Positions 11,748 through 24,236 are shown, counted from the first letter of the stretch. The stretch is 64,000 nt of DNA from Orobanche coerulescens (GCA_033398695.1 CM065818.1:34868001-34932000), one strand, 5' to 3'. The notes: generated from the sequence alone by a model not told the origin. Numbers and translations: made by a program.

Positions 11748-13179
11748 TTACATCCTACCCCTCTTAGAAAAATTTTCGTCCTCGAAAATAAATGACATAC
11801 CTCGATTGAAGAAATTCGGATAACGAGCTTGAAGTTCCTCTTCGCGCTCCCAAGTGGCTTCATCTTTATTGTGGTTACGCCATTGGACCTTGACAAACAC
11901 CTTCTCTTTGTTTCTCAACTGCCGGACTGATCGGTCAAGAATCAGTTCTGGTTGTTCTTCATAAGTAAGATCTTTGTTCATCTCTACGGAGGTATAGTTG
12001 ATGACGTGGCTGGGGTCGTGTACATACTTCCTCAACAATGATACGTGGAAGACGTTGTGCACAGCCGAAAGTTCCGGGGGTAAAGCCAAACGGTAAGCTA
12101 ACTCTCCAATCCGCTCAAGAATTTCGAACGGTCCAATGTACCTCGGTCTCAACTTGCTCCTCGGACCAAAACGAATAATTCCCTTGGTAGGGTATACCTT
12201 CAGGAATACCTTGTCGCCAACACAGAATTCGAGATCTTTCCTACGCTTGTCAGCGTAAGACTTCTGACGGTCCTGGGCTATCTTGATCCTCTCACGAATC
12301 TTATCCACCATGCCAACTGTCTGCTCGATCATCTCGGGACCCAAAATCCGCCTTGCACCTACCTCATCCCAATACAGTGGTGATCGACACTTCCTACCGT
12401 ATAGGGCTTCATATGGTGCCATACCGATCGTCGACTGGTAACTGTTGTTGTAAGCAAATTCTACTAAAGGTAACAGTCGTTCCCAATTATTTCCCATATC
12501 TAGCACACATGCTCGCAACATATCCTCAAGGATCTGGATGGTCCTCTCGAACTGACCATCAGTTTGAGGATGATAAGCCGTACTAAAATTCAACTGCGTT
12601 CCCAAGGCTTCTTGCAAACTCTCCCAAAAAACGCGATGTGAAACGAGTATCCCTGTCGGATACTATAGAGACTGGCACTCCATATAATTTAATAATCTCC
12701 CTGATATACAGTTGAGCATACTGATCCATCCGAAAGTTCATCTTAACTGGGATAAAATGAGCTGACTTTGTGAGTCGGTCGACAACAACCCAAATAGCGT
12801 GGTTTCCTCTTTCCGTTCGAGGCAAACCTACCAAAAAGTCCATCGTAATGTGTTCCCATTTCCATTCTGGAATATGAAATGATTTAAGTAATCCAAAGGG
12901 GCGTTGGTGTTCTGCCTTCACTTGATGACAAACTATACATTTTCTGACAAAGTCTGCGACATTTCTTTTCAAACCTTCCCACCAAAATGTCCCCTTAAGA
13001 TCTTGGTACATCTTTGTACTCCCAGGGTGTGCTGTATACGGAGTACTATGTGCCTCCTTCAATATAGCTTCTCTCAACTTAACAACATTGGGCACACAAA
13101 TCCTCCATTCATAATACATCGTGCCATCATCGGACACGCTAAAACCTTTACCCTCACCTGAAAGAGTACGTTCTTTCAT
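11748..13179 (-). pseudogene. Gypsy-1 integrase with C-terminal chromodomain
   Basis: Two overlapping frames (13179-12583 and 12617-11748) together cover the zinc-binding HHCC region (final CIVCHQVK), the first two catalytic Asp ([20 protein letters not shown]), the region of the catalytic Glu ([13 protein letters not shown]), the GPY/F-like module ([18 protein letters not shown]) and a chromodomain ([18 protein letters not shown]). A frameshift near 12600 separates the catalytic Asp region from the Glu, so no full integrase is made. In chromoviruses the chromodomain directs integration toward marked chromatin. The last codons run into the LTR. Confidence 0.92.
11753..11772 (-). other. Gypsy-1 polypurine tract
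   Basis: On the minus strand the 3' LTR is directly preceded by AAGAGGGGTAGGA, a purine run suitable for plus-strand DNA priming. Confidence 0.85.
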
Positions 13180-13765
13180 CTTCGTCCTGTCCTTGACCTT
13201 TTTTGATTTGTTCCCTCAAGGTTGGTTGTACCACCAAACTAGCCAATAATGACTCAACTGGTCTCGATGGTGTAGCCACCTCAAGGTTCATCCTTGCAAA
13301 TTCCTTGACCAAGTGTTCCTCCTTGGTCAACAAACAAGTCAGATCTCCTCTTGCCTTACGGCTTAGTGCATCAGCAACTACGTTTGCCTTACCGGGGTGG
13401 TAATGAATTGTACAATCGTAGTCTTTGACCAACTCAAGCCATCTGCGCTGCCTCATATTCAATTCCTTCTATGTGAAAATATATTTCAGACTTTTGTGGT
13501 CTGTATAAATTTCACACTTACCTCCATAAAGGTAATGTCTCCAAATCTTCAAGGCATGAACTACCGCTGCTAGTTCCAAATCATGAGTAGGGTAGTTCAG
13601 CTCATGCGGTTTCAACTGTCTCGAAGCATAGGCAACTACTTTGCCCTCTTGCATTAATACACATCCCAAACCTTGTTTGGATGCATCACTGTAGATGACG
13701 AACTCTTTCGTCGGATCGGGAATCGTCAAAACTGGTGCAACAGTCAATCTTCGCTTAAGTTCCAT
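13154..13765 (-). pseudogene. Gypsy-1 RNase H
   Basis: The frame starting at 13765 carries [19 protein letters not shown] and [20 protein letters not shown], the usual RT-linked RNase H blocks with the catalytic Asp and Glu, and then [16 protein letters not shown] at 13466-13468 (in place of Gln before [10 protein letters not shown]) interrupts it; the frame continues at 13462 with LSRKARG and the tether to the integrase. Confidence 0.92.
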
Positions 13766-14772
13766 AAGAAAGCTTCTCCCTTTCGAGTCAATCTAGTCAT
13801 AGGTGCAGCTATCTTCAAAAATCCCTCGATAAATCTCCGATAATAACCGGCTAATCCCAAGAAGCTTCGAACTTCATTCGCATTACTCGGCACTTTCCAA
13901 TCATTGACTGCTTCTATCTTAATCGGGTCAACCTCAATTCCTTTAGAAGTGACCACATGTCCCAAAAATGCAACTCGGTTAAGCCATAATTCGCACTTGT
14001 TGAATTTCGCATACAACTTCTCCTTGCGCAGTATTCCCAATACTGTTCTAAGATGCTGCTCATGTTCAACATTGGTCTATGAATATATAAGTATGTCATC
14101 TATGAACACAATGACAAACTTATCCAAATAAGGTTGAAATACACGGTTCATGAGGTCCATGAATACCGCTGGCGCATTAGTCAAACCAAATGGCATCACT
14201 ATAAATTCATAGTGTCCATAATGAGTTCAAAATGCGGTCTTCGGGATATCATCACCCTTAATTCTCAGCTGGTGATATCCGGATCTCAAATCTATCTTCG
14301 AAAATACTCCCGATCCTCCAAGTTGATCGAATAGGTCCTCTATTCTAGGAAGTGGATATTTATTCTTTATCGTGAGTCGATTTAGTTCACGATAGTCAAT
14401 GCACGTCCTCAAACTTCCGTCCTTTTTCTTTACGAAGAGCACTGGCGCACCCCATGGCGAAACACTCGGTCGGATAAAACCAGAGTCGAGCAGTTCCTGG
14501 AGTTGTCCCTTCAGCTCTTGCAATTCCTTAAGCGGCATCCTATAGGGAGCTTTTGATATTGGTGCCGCTCCTGGCACTAAGTCAATCGAAAATTCAACTT
14601 GACGATTCGGTGGAACTCCGGGCAAGTCTTCGGGAAAGACGTCTGGATACTCCTTGACGATAGGTACATCAACTACCGTATTCTCCGAAGTTGTTTTCCC
14701 CATCACGTTCACCAAGAATCCTTGGCAATCACTCTTCTTCAGCATCTTCACAGCTTTCATGGCTGATATCAC
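13744..14772 (-). pseudogene. Gypsy-1 reverse transcriptase with PR-RT linker
   Basis: Starts with the linker [20 protein letters not shown] and [20 protein letters not shown], then RT blocks [38 protein letters not shown] and [18 protein letters not shown] after DIPKTAF (about 14224) and a TAG after the catalytic FIDDILIYS block (about 14078) break it; the thumb and connection continue from 14040 ([29 protein letters not shown]). The first of these stops is consistent with C-to-T decay. Confidence 0.93.
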
Positions 14773-14837
14773 CTTCGGGGTACTGCTGTGTCTAACTCCC
14801 TCGAATACGGTCTTGACATCAACGGACGGACATAAAG

Positions 14838-15197
14838 TTACTCTCCTTTCGGAGCATATAAATCCAATAGGCGCCCAACGACAAATTGGAAATCGTCCGC
14901 AGCCGCTCGTTCTTCAAGCGATCTCTTGATGGCCTTTTTCCAAAGCCGGAAGATGCAGCAACTCCAGTCTTCGGATAATTTCTCCATCAAGTGCTCTAGC
15001 TGGCCGGTGACGGAACCTTGTTTCCCAGATTTTAGCCACCTACTCAGTCTATTAATGACGTAGTGTGGTGCATTTTCTGGTAGACTAGGGTCGTCCCACC
15101 AGTCCTTACGCGCTAGGAGACGCGAGTCAAAAGTAGCTGGGAGCTTCTTATGTGGAGTCATTCTAGGTTTGGCCATTCTAACAGTTCGTACATACAT
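14838..15197 (-). CDS. Unrecognised 119-codon ORF in the gag position of gypsy-1
   Basis: Lies between the primer site and the PR-RT linker, where gag and protease should be. The protein is basic and rich in Trp, Leu and Lys, with segments such as [15 protein letters not shown] and [20 protein letters not shown]. It has no zinc knuckle and no match to the Tekay gag blocks seen in gypsy-2 and gypsy-5 (for example WENWL, KEAATWW). It may be captured host sequence or a rearranged remnant. Whether it is translated is unknown. Confidence 0.45.
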   Translation of the reverse strand: MYVRTVRMAKPRMTPHKKLPATFDSRLLARKDWWDDPSLPENAPHYVINRLSRWLKSGKQGSVTGQLEHLMEKLSEDWSCCIFRLWKKAIKRSLEERAAADDFQFVVGRLLDLYAPKGE

Positions 15198-15339
15198 AAA
15201 TAATTATATAAGTAAAATGAAATGACATATGCATGAATAATGACTGAAATTCGGTACCTCAGACGGAGTGACGAAGTGGCGAAGCTGAGAGCATATGATA
15301 CTTTTACATTTTAGCGAGTCTACAGAAAGGTAAGACCTC

Positions 15340-15351
15340 GCTCTGATACCA
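15340..15351 (-). other. Gypsy-1 primer binding site
   Basis: gctctgatacca on the plus strand is TGGTATCAGAGC on the element strand, complementary to the 3' end of initiator Met-tRNA, three bases from the 5' LTR. Confidence 0.93.
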
Positions 15352-15354
15352 CTA

Positions 15355-18335
15355 TGTAACGCCCCGACTTTCTAGGGTAAATAATGGGGAAAAATAAATA
15401 AAAGGTAAATTTTGAGAAAAATAATTTTCTTGAGAATATAAAAATTCCCGCCTACAAAGTCGAGTCGCTACAAAGACATAAAAATAAATACCTTTAAATA
15501 AGGTAACATTTCATCATATATACGAGGTAAAATTTTGCGGCGGAAGAATAAATCATAATTTATAAATTGCTAATCAAAGTTTCTCCAAATAAGTTTCCAA
15601 ACATTTGACATAAAAAAACATCATGAAATAAATTCTCTTTCATATGCCCTCTCAGCTCGCTCCTTCGTCCATCCGGCTCGGTTCAACCTGCGGGTTCAAT
15701 AGGGGGTGAGCTTCCTTCAGCTCGTGGAAATCACACTGATCACAGTAATATACAATCTCATGGAAAGCATAACATGAATAATCTATCACATTTTCCTCAA
15801 CGTAAATGCAAACTCACAATATTACGTATAGCATGAATCGAGCACGCATACACGAATATTGAGGTTGCGCAGGTGCCCCCGCAACAACATCAAACATAAA
15901 CACAATACCACATAACATGAATCGAGCACGCATGTAAATATTGAGGTTGCGCAGGTGTCCCCGCAACAACATATATCTTAAGATAGCCTCTTACACGAAA
16001 ACAGGTTAGCCTGAATTACAACGTGCGTATAAATTTTAAACATGAATAAAAGATCACATACACAGTCCAATTAAAGCAATTAAAGTGATAGTGAAAATTC
16101 CCACCTGAATAAATGATGATGTCTGTCTTGAAATGAAGATGCTCGACTCACAGTCCTAAGCCCGTAAATCCTCGATAAAGTCTACATATGATAATAATAA
16201 TAATTATAAACTTACAATTTACTAGCTATATAATAAATGAAAAGATACGCATCACTAAATAATAACTGAAGATAAATTTTAATTGCTTATTAATATTAAC
16301 CGAAGAGTTAACATTATTAATGACTGAAATTAAAATGTTTAGACAATAATTCGGATTAATTATTAATATGAATTGAAAGTCAACCTTTTAACGTTTCGGT
16401 CAAAATTAGGATTTAATTGAAGTTTGAAAGTTGACTGGGGTCAAATTGTAAGAGTTTGGAAGCTGATTGGGTTACAATCGAGTTAATTAAACTGTCAGAG
16501 ACTGAATTGAAGGATACTGGAAAACGTGAGGACTAACATGCAAAGCCCTAAATTCTCGCGGGTATATAAACCTTTAAATCTAATCTCAGCCGACAAGAAC
16601 TCATTTCACCTCCCGCATCTCCTTTTCTCACTCTGCCCTCTCCTCTCTCTAACCTGACCTTCGACCGACACCTCTCCTTCTTCACCTCCCATTTCTTCTC
16701 GTCTGTTCCTCACCCCAAAACTCTCCCTCTCATCTCACCTCTCCAATCGGCCGGAAGTAACAGGCAGAAACCCACACATAACACATAAAACATAAAACTC
16801 ACCCACACACACGCGAAGCAGATGAACTTCCACTGGAAAATCGCACCGAGAAGAACGCACACACACAAGCTACATCTGAAACAAGCACACCCACCGTGGT
16901 GGATTGGAAATCGACCGTCGAAGTGGTCGTGGTGCGGCGGAGAGGCGGTTTCCGATTCGATCGATTAAGGCTCTGAGATGGCATTTGAAAAAAAAATCGG
17001 GATGTAAGGTTCGGACTGCTCATGGCGGCCGTTCGCCGGCGGAGCTGGTTCCGGACTTCAAGCAAGTATGATTCTAGTGTTGATACAACCGGGTCGTGGG
17101 CTCTGAGTCAAACGAACTCCGTCGAACATGTAAGTCGGATTTTAGTTTGTTTTGATTCGGGTTGCAGTTGGTTTTCAGCTGATATGGGTTTTCGGTGATT
17201 TCCGAATTTGAATTCGGGTTTGAATGGCTTGAAGGGTTGAAGGGGTTTTTGGTTGATGATGGGTTACGTATTCTGGGCTGTGCTATGGTGTTTTGGGTGC
17301 GGGTAGTCATAAGAGCATTAATGTGATCTGAAAATATGAGAATTGAGTTTAAGATTTGTTTGTTGAATTTATTTTCTGAATTTGAGAATATATGGGAGAA
17401 CGAATTTTGATGGGTTTAACATATACAGGATTAACCAGCGAAAGAAAAAATTGCAAGGATGATGCCCAAGCAGATGAAAAAGAAATTAATTACCTTTTGT
17501 TGGAAGAGAAAACGACTCGTAGGAGATGAAGCCCCAGATATTTGCAGGAGAGAAAAGTTGGGAAGCCGAAGTGCAGATTTAAGAGTTGTAGTTGCGACGA
17601 GCAGCAGAAAAGTTGTCTTTTGGGAACAATTCTTCTTGTAGCTTCGGTCGATTTGGGGATGATGTATATTTTTGTTATGCTTCTGTTTTGTGTATTCTTT
17701 TTTTTTTTCTTTTGATCGATGGATGATGAACAATGTATTACTGTAAAGGATTTATGCACTGTAGAATTTTGTATTTATAGGTGTAGATTTTTAAGTCTTG
17801 TAGTTGAATTAGAATTGTATTTAGGATATGTATTGAGGAGCTTTGGTGGAGTGAAAATTCTGATGTTTGTTTCATTGCACCGGAGTTCTTAATTGTGGTT
17901 AATTAAATTTAATCATAGTTGGGTTAAGTTATAACTCATGGTTAAAATATAAATAGTATAATAATAATAATAATAAATGTAGAATAACAATTAATCGGAA
18001 ATGTTGATAATAAAATTTGAAAATAATAAAGATAATAATAATAATATTAATACTTAATAAAAATGGTATTAATAATGTTATTAATAATAATAATAATAAT
18101 AATATTAATAATAATAATAATAATAATGTTAGTATTATACTCGGATAATTAATAACACTATTATAAAATAAGTAATAACCATTTAATTTATATCTGACAA
18201 AATGACTCGGGCTAGGACTTGTGATACGTCGAAATAAATATTCATGATCCTCTAAATTGAATTAAATAACATGAAATACATTATAATATTATTATAAAAT
18301 AATAATATTGCATTATAAAAATGACGGGTATTACA
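15355..18335 (-). repeat. Gypsy-1 5' LTR
   Basis: Runs from tgtaacgcccc (plus-strand reading) to gggtattaca. It differs from the other LTR by scattered substitutions and by longer trinucleotide runs (ataataata) near 18090-18130. Carries the sense TATA box at 17770-17779 and the antisense TATA-like box at 16562-16570. Confidence 0.93.
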
Positions 18336-18340
18336 AGAAA
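18336..18340. repeat. Target site duplication of gypsy-1, right (agaaa)
   Basis: Exact match to 8783-8787. Confidence 0.95.
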
Positions 18341-19127
18341 GTTTCTAAATTTGGAAATTTTGTGCCTCAACCGGGAGGATGTGACGAGATGCTTGAAGCT
18401 GTGGGAGCAAAAGAGCCGAGGATTTTCTCGTTATTCAAAACGAGGAATAAAAGCCATGATAATTAGATTTAATTATCCAATTTTTTTATTTGTTGCTTTT
18501 TACTGTTTTGATGAATGGCATGTATGGATGTATGCGTGATATGTTTCTTGCATGTTAGGACGAGAAAATTAAAAACCTTTATTTTTCAAAATAATTAAAT
18601 GATTTTAATAATTGAATTTTCAAAATCAAATTGGCCTCCATAATTGATTTAAATTGTGAAATAATTAGCATGCACGTTGACATTATAGTCTTCCTCTACA
18701 TCGGATGTGCTGATTATTGGCTCACTAGTTTTATGCTTCAATTAGATAGCAAAAAGGTGAATATTATTTTTTATAATAGGACCTCTCCATCTATAAGACT
18801 ATTATCATTAAATAATATTCTAAGGATTGTTAAATCATGGTGTTCACTTAGGTGTATTGATTAATAAGCTCCCCATACATTAATTTAATACATGGCCAAG
18901 AGGAACCAACTATTAATTTTACTTGTAAAAACGGATATTGACTGGATAGTAAAATTAAAGACGTTAAAATCTACTTGAAAAATGTATATGTAAACGTCCA
19001 CACTAACGTGGCTTGCATGTGCGGTTTTTCGAGGTGTTGGTTTAATGCATATATATTGTGTTTTAAAGTTTTTCAATATATTTTGCGTCGAATTATGTGA
19101 TGGATGGTGTTTTAATTTTATTCTCAG
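18341..19127 (+). other. Copia-A untranslated leader, right part
   Basis: Leader resumes after gypsy-1: a stretch with gtgacgagatgcttgaagct and agccatgataattag, then AT-rich sequence up to the gag ATG. Both the motifs and their order recur in copia-B at 40580-40910, so this is conserved family leader. The small ORFs in it (18321-18539, 18631-18864) show no domain. Confidence 0.75.
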
Positions 19128-20783
19128 ATGTCTTTCAATCCACTAGGTGTTATTCTCAAAGAAAATAAACTTGATGGCACTAACTTTACCGACTGGAAAA
19201 GAAATCTTGACATTGTCGTGACTGCCGAGGGGCATAAATTTGTTTTAACTGAGGAAAGTCCTCTGGAACCAGAACCGGATGCCACTCCTGAAGAGTTGGA
19301 TGAATTTCGAAAATGGAAAAAGTCTGATGAGATGGCTCGCTGTTACATTTTGGCTTCACTGACAAATGTATTGCAGCATCAGCATCAGACGATGGCCTCA
19401 GCCGCGAAAATGATGAGAAATCTCACCGAGATGTTTGGTCATCAGAACCAGGCGGCTAGGCAAAATACAATGAGGGTGTTGATGACAACCCAAATGTCTG
19501 AAGGGACTCCAGTAAGGGATCATGTTCTGAAAATAATGTCTCATTTGAACGAACTGAGCATACTGGGGGCCACTATCGATGCTGAGTCGCAGATCGATAT
19601 TATCTTGGGCAGTTTGCCAAGAAGCTTTGAGCAGTTTCGCCTCAACTACAATATGAATCGTAGGACTTACAGTTTGGCGGAACTTCTGACAGAGCTTCAA
19701 TCTGCCGAAGGTCTCTTCGAACAAGGTTATCATCAAATTCTTGCGGCTACCGGTGCTAGTTCTCCAAAATCCAAATGGGGAAAGAAGAAAAAGCTGGTTG
19801 GACAGAAGCAAGTGGCAACCTTCAAAGCTAAGGGCAAGGCTCCTCAGTCCAAGGCTCCTCAGTCCGAGGCAAACAAAAAGCCGAAGGGCAAATGCTATAA
19901 GTGCGGTCTGAAGGGACATTTCAAGAGTGACTGCCCTAAGAAAGGTACGTCTCATGCACTAGTAGTCAAAATATGTTTGGCTGCCTGTTGTATCACTTCG
20001 TGGATAGTAGATTCGGGCTCCACTGATCATGTTTGTTATGACTCACAGGGGTTTCAAGTAACCAAGGTACTTAGTGCGGATGAGATTACTATTAGCTGGG
20101 GCGACTATTCCAGGCTGAAGGCTGTTGCAGTGGGAGTCGTGCAGTTAAAAGTTAATGATATGATTCTAGTCTTATATAATGTGTTATTAGTACCTGATTT
20201 TAGAATGAATTTAATTTCAGTTTCTAAATTGTGTTGTGATGGATATTCAGTTTCTTTTGAAGATAATGCAGTTATTAAAAGAAATGGTGAATATGTTTGC
20301 ACAAGTACTTATAATGAAGGACTTTATATCATTAATGCTGCACCAGCTCCCTTGCATAATTATAAATCCCACAATTCTTTGACTAATCCTAATAAAAGAA
20401 AAGAACCTTCGATCGTAAATCAAACATATTTGTGGCATTTACGATTGGGTCATATTAACCTTAGAAGGATTCAAAAATTGGTGAGTGATGGCCCATTGGA
20501 TTCGCTCCAAGTTGGGTCATTTCCAATTTGCGAATCCTGTCTGGAAGGGAAAATGACTAAAAGGGCTTTCCAAAGCAAAGGAAATCATGCACAAAATGTA
20601 TTGGAATTGGTACACACCAATGTATGTAGTCCAATGAACATCCAGGCTAAGGATGGTTTCGAATACTTCATCACATTTATAGATGATTATTTGAGATATG
20701 AATACATCTATTTGATGCGACGTAAGTCTGAATCTTTTGATAAGTTCAAAGAATTCAAGGCTGAAACAGAGAAGCGTCATTGA
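19128..20783 (+). pseudogene. Copia-A gag, protease and first part of integrase
   Basis: 551 codons open. Gag (about residues 1-240) starts MSFNPLGVILKENKLDGTNF. A CCHC zinc knuckle CYKCGLKGHFKSDC follows near residue 256, then the protease motif WIVDSGSTDHVC near residue 292, the GAG-pre-integrase HHCC region (LWHLRLGHINLRR, CESCLEG) and the start of the integrase core. The expected first catalytic Asp (HTDVC) is Asn here (VHTNVCSPMN). The frame ends at TGA 20781-20783, and homology continues directly beyond. Confidence 0.93.
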
Positions 20784-21491
20784 CATAGTATCAAGTCACT
20801 ACGATCTGATCGTGGTGGCGAGTATCTTAGTGGAGAGTTTTTGGATTCCTTAGCACATGAGGGGATTACTTCCCAGCTCACTGTGCCTGGTACACCACAA
20901 CAAAATGGTGTTGCTGAACGAAGGAATCGTACTTTATTAGAGATGGTTAGGTCAATGATGAGTTATTCTGATTTGCCTATTTCGTTTTGGTGATACGCCT
21001 TGGAAACAACAGCGTACATTCTAAACTTGGTGCCTTTGAAATCAGTTCCAAAAACACCCACTGAACTGTGGAATGGGCTCAATCCCAGTCAAGGACATCT
21101 TCGGATTTGGGGTTCACCAGCACACGTGCTGAATAAGGAAGTTGATAAGTTGGCATCTCGTACAGAAGTACGAGTGTTTGTAGGATATCCGAAGGGAACG
21201 AATAGTGGCTTATTCTACAGTCCTAAAGATCAGAAGGTCATTGTTAGCACCAATGCCCGGTTCTTAGAGGAGGACTATGTAATAAGCCACAAGCCTAGGA
21301 GTGAGGTCATTCTAGAAGAATTTAGGGGCAAGATTTCGACAATACCAATTGCACAAACACCTAGTGTACCACGTATCAGCACTATTGTGGATACGCAAAC
21401 CAAGGACACGCCTCGTCGTAGTGGGAGGGTTGTTCGTCAACCTGAACGTTTCATCGGTGTGGGAGCATCCTCGGACCACTCCCCGGACTAG
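20784..21491 (+). pseudogene. Copia-A integrase core and C-terminal part
   Basis: After the TGA the same frame reads SLRSDRGGEYL (second catalytic Asp) and QQNGVAERRNRT (catalytic Glu). A further TGA follows ISFW at about 20992. From 21000 the frame reads ALETTAYILNLVPLKS and KTPTELWNG, then the C-terminal domain and the linker to RT, ending at TAG 21489-21491. Confidence 0.9.
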
Positions 21492-22327
21492 GATGAAATG
21501 GATCCATGTACGTATAAGCAGGCAGTTCAAGATAAGGATGCTGAATCCTGGTAAACAGCAATGGAATACGAAATGGGATCTATGGATTCTAATCAAGTGT
21601 GGGAGCTAGTAGAGCTATCCAATAGGGTAAAGCCCATTGGAAGTAAGTGGCTCTACAAGCGTAAGAGAGGATCGAAAAGGAAGGCTTAAACCTTCAAAGC
21701 AAGGCTTGTTGCGAAAGGTTATACTCAGAAGGAGGGTATCGACTACGATGAGACCTTTTCGCCAGTAACAATGCTTAAATCGATCCGGATTCTCTTAGCT
21801 ATAGCTACGCATTTGGATATAGAGATTTGGCAGATGGATGTCAAGACTGCGTTCTTGAACGGAAGTCTTGATAAGGAAATATATATGCGCCAATCTGAGG
21901 GATTCATTGCTGAAGGAGATGAGCACTTAGTGTGCAAGCTTAAGAGAGCCATTTATGGTCTCAAGCAAGCATCAAGGTCTTGGAACATGCGATTTGATGA
22001 GGTCATTCAATCGTATGGTTTTGAACAGTGTCCTAGTGAGGTTTGTGTATACAAAAAGTGCGATGGAAAGGTGCTAGTGTTTCTTGTACTGTACGTAGAT
22101 GATATACTTCTAATTGGAAACAATGTGAAGGTATTATCAGACGTAAGGGTATGGCTGTCTGAGCAATTCGATATGAAAGATTTGGGAGAATCTGGGCATG
22201 TCCTTGGTATTAGGATCTTTCGAGATCGCAAGAAAAGATGTTGTGCTTATCTCAGGCATCCTATATCGATACGGTGCTAAAGCGGTTTAGTATGGATAAT
22301 TCCAAGAAAGGTTTCTTACCTTACAGA
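21492..22327 (+). pseudogene. Copia-A reverse transcriptase
   Basis: RT starts around VWELVELSNRVKPIGSKWLY, with stops at about 21551 and 21688. The open part 21771-22280 carries EIWQMDVKTAFLNGSLDKEI (first catalytic Asp) and the catalytic YVDDILLI. A one-base loss near 22235 shifts the frame before SYIDTVLKRFSM. The gene is cut by gypsy-2 at 22328 and continues at 31466. Confidence 0.93.
22323..22327. repeat. Target site duplication of gypsy-2, left (acaga)
   Basis: acaga here against aaaga at 31461-31465: four of five bases match, consistent with one later mutation. Confidence 0.75.
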
Positions 22328-24231
22328 TGTAATATCCGTACCTTTTCATTTTTAACAGTTTTAATTTTTGGTGTATGTCTATTTTTATCGACTCGCTTGT
22401 AACCGTTTCGACATTTTGAATCTACTTTATTCTTGGAGTTTTTCCATTTGGACGAGTTTCGGGGATGTTTTTACGTAATTCCATTATATGTTATGTTTTG
22501 CCGTATGTACGTTCGATTCTCGTAAAACTCGTTCGTTTTCATTGTGTCTTTGTTTATATAAGTTCGTATGGTTGAGTTGTTCGTGTTGTGAGTTTCGGTT
22601 TGTCAATCCGACGTCATATCGTGATTTTCAAATGTTTGGGCCGTTTTGTAATTTCCTTAAACTTAAGGGAAATTTACTTCTTCGGGGAATTGTAATTGTG
22701 TTTCCTTTTAACGCTTAGATTCGTCATCGAGAATACTTCGTAACCATATTTTTGGTTCGATAGCAGGTCTGGGTTTCGGAGTCGTCCGGGACGGTTCGGA
22801 CAGCAGCTTCTCAGACTGCTGTCCAGTAGGGTGTTACGGCCGTAACACCCCATTTATTACGTCCGTAAGTTGGCCTTGTTACGGCCGTAACAGCCCGCTG
22901 TTTTAAGACAGCGGGCAGAGGTCAAAAACCTCATTTCTCATCCTTTCCTTTCGTTTTCTTCGTCGGGCGACACCAGAAGGCGATTTCTAACACTTCCAAT
23001 TCGTGTATTCTTCATCCTTCATCACCGTGAGATCGTAGGAGCATATCATCTTCTAAGTAATCATCTTCCACCATCCGAATTCGAGGTAAATGGCTTAGAA
23101 CCCTAACTTTGTCGATTTTGGGGGTTTTTCGGGTTTTGCTTGATTAAACTCGAATTGTTCAAGTATGTTGTAATATTCCTTACCGATTGTTGTTATTGGG
23201 TGATTCCCAGTCCGATTCCGTCGAGTTTAATTCGTGAATTGTCGATTCGGGGAGATTTTGCGTAAACTCTCGCCCGTATCGATTGAACATATATTGTCAT
23301 AGCTTGTAATAGGGGTTGTGGGCGTATTCCATTCGATTATTGTTATCGTATAGGACTGAGTTATGTTGATCCTTCATCTAGGAACAGTCGTTTTCCCTCC
23401 GGAGCATTTGTAGTCGTTGTTCGTTCCCGTTTCGTCGAAGATGTCTCAAAGGCAAGTACTTTACATTTGTTTACATGTTCTAGTATTTGGATTATGGCTT
23501 TTCGTGGTTGTTGTGGATGTATATGTGTATGTTCACCTAGGGACGGTCTGACGGGGCCTCTAGGGATACGTATTCCCGTGAGTGTGCGTATCACGAACTA
23601 GGGTTAACCACCCAGGGATGGTCCGACGGGGCCTCTGCGGGGTACGGTGGCTGTGAGTCTCGTACCAACGGTTAACTTTGAAATGTTTTGTTAGAGAAAT
23701 GTGTTTTGTGCTTGTGCACCGTAAATATTCCGAAATATAAATGATTTCTAAAATGATTTTTGGCGCATATTTCATCTGATTAGAATGGTAGTTCAAATGG
23801 ATTGTACTTGTACTAGCAGTTGTCGCTAACCCCTTAAATGGGGGAAATACTTTTGGTATTTCAGGTACAGGTCATGGAGGCGAACGAGCATGCGGACCAT
23901 ACGAGGATGATGGGCAAAAGTGATTCTGTTCAGTGGTCGTCCATTTGATGACATGTCCTTTAAATTTATTTATTATTTTATTTGTTTAAGTACTCGAGTA
24001 CTTCTTTCTTGAATTTATTAATATTGTGTACCCGTTATGGGAGTGGATTTGATGTTAAATTGTATTGTCAAATTTCAGTCTTTTGTTTTGAATGTCATGG
24101 ATTGAGAAATTGTCTATTTGTTGATGATGTATGTCTTTGTCGAATGTCGTGTTGGTATGTTAGCTTGGTGGATTCCAAAGTGTGGGGTCCACGACGCTGT
24201 AATGTGCCCTGATCATCTTGGGGGTGTTACA
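22328..24231 (+). repeat. Gypsy-2 5' LTR
   Basis: tgtaatatccg to gggtgttaca. Contains the palindrome cluster at 22830-22892, a C/T-rich leader with a donor-like gaggtaaat at 23083-23091, a two-copy motif with gacggggcct at 23540-23640, and an acceptor-like tatttcag before 23865. Pairs with 29521-31460. Confidence 0.94.
22830..22892 (+). promoter_or_regulatory. Palindrome cluster ACGGCCGT in gypsy-2 5' LTR
   Basis: Three palindromes in about 65 bases: ggtgttacggccgtaacacc (20-base perfect palindrome), ttacgtccgtaa (imperfect) and gttacggccgtaac. They lie just upstream of a weak TATA-like gttttaag and the C/T-rich leader. The 3' LTR has four copies (30044-30125). Role unknown; this could be a binding site array or a hairpin-forming tract. 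Confidence 0.7.
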
Positions 24232-24236
24232 GAATA

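Larger units (their letters stand above)
8788..11752 (-). repeat. Gypsy-1 3' LTR
   Basis: Read on the minus strand it starts TGTAATACCC at 11752 and ends in ..CGATACA at 8788. It pairs with 15355-18335; in the first 100 bases of the alignment I count about three differences. ORFs inside it, such as 10893-11075 (identical in both LTRs), are LTR sequence and have no known domain. It also holds two local direct repeats around 9290-9410 (catgaatcgagcacgcat, gaggttgcgcaggtg). Confidence 0.93.
8788..18335 (-). mobile_element. Gypsy-1, Ty3/gypsy chromovirus lacking gag and protease
   Basis: LTRs of nearly 3 kb (8788-11752 and 15355-18335) surround an internal region of only about 3.6 kb. The order on the minus strand is primer site, an unrecognised 119-codon ORF, the PR-RT linker, RT, RNase H, integrase and chromodomain. 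The chromodomain and the [20 protein letters not shown] module are typical of Tekay/Del chromoviruses. Gag and protease are absent between the primer site and the linker. Pol is broken by several stops and shifts. It is inserted in the leader of copia-A. Confidence 0.93.

Noticed and set aside
19398..19955. 185-codon minus-strand ORF
   Set aside because: Shadow of the copia-A gag frame.
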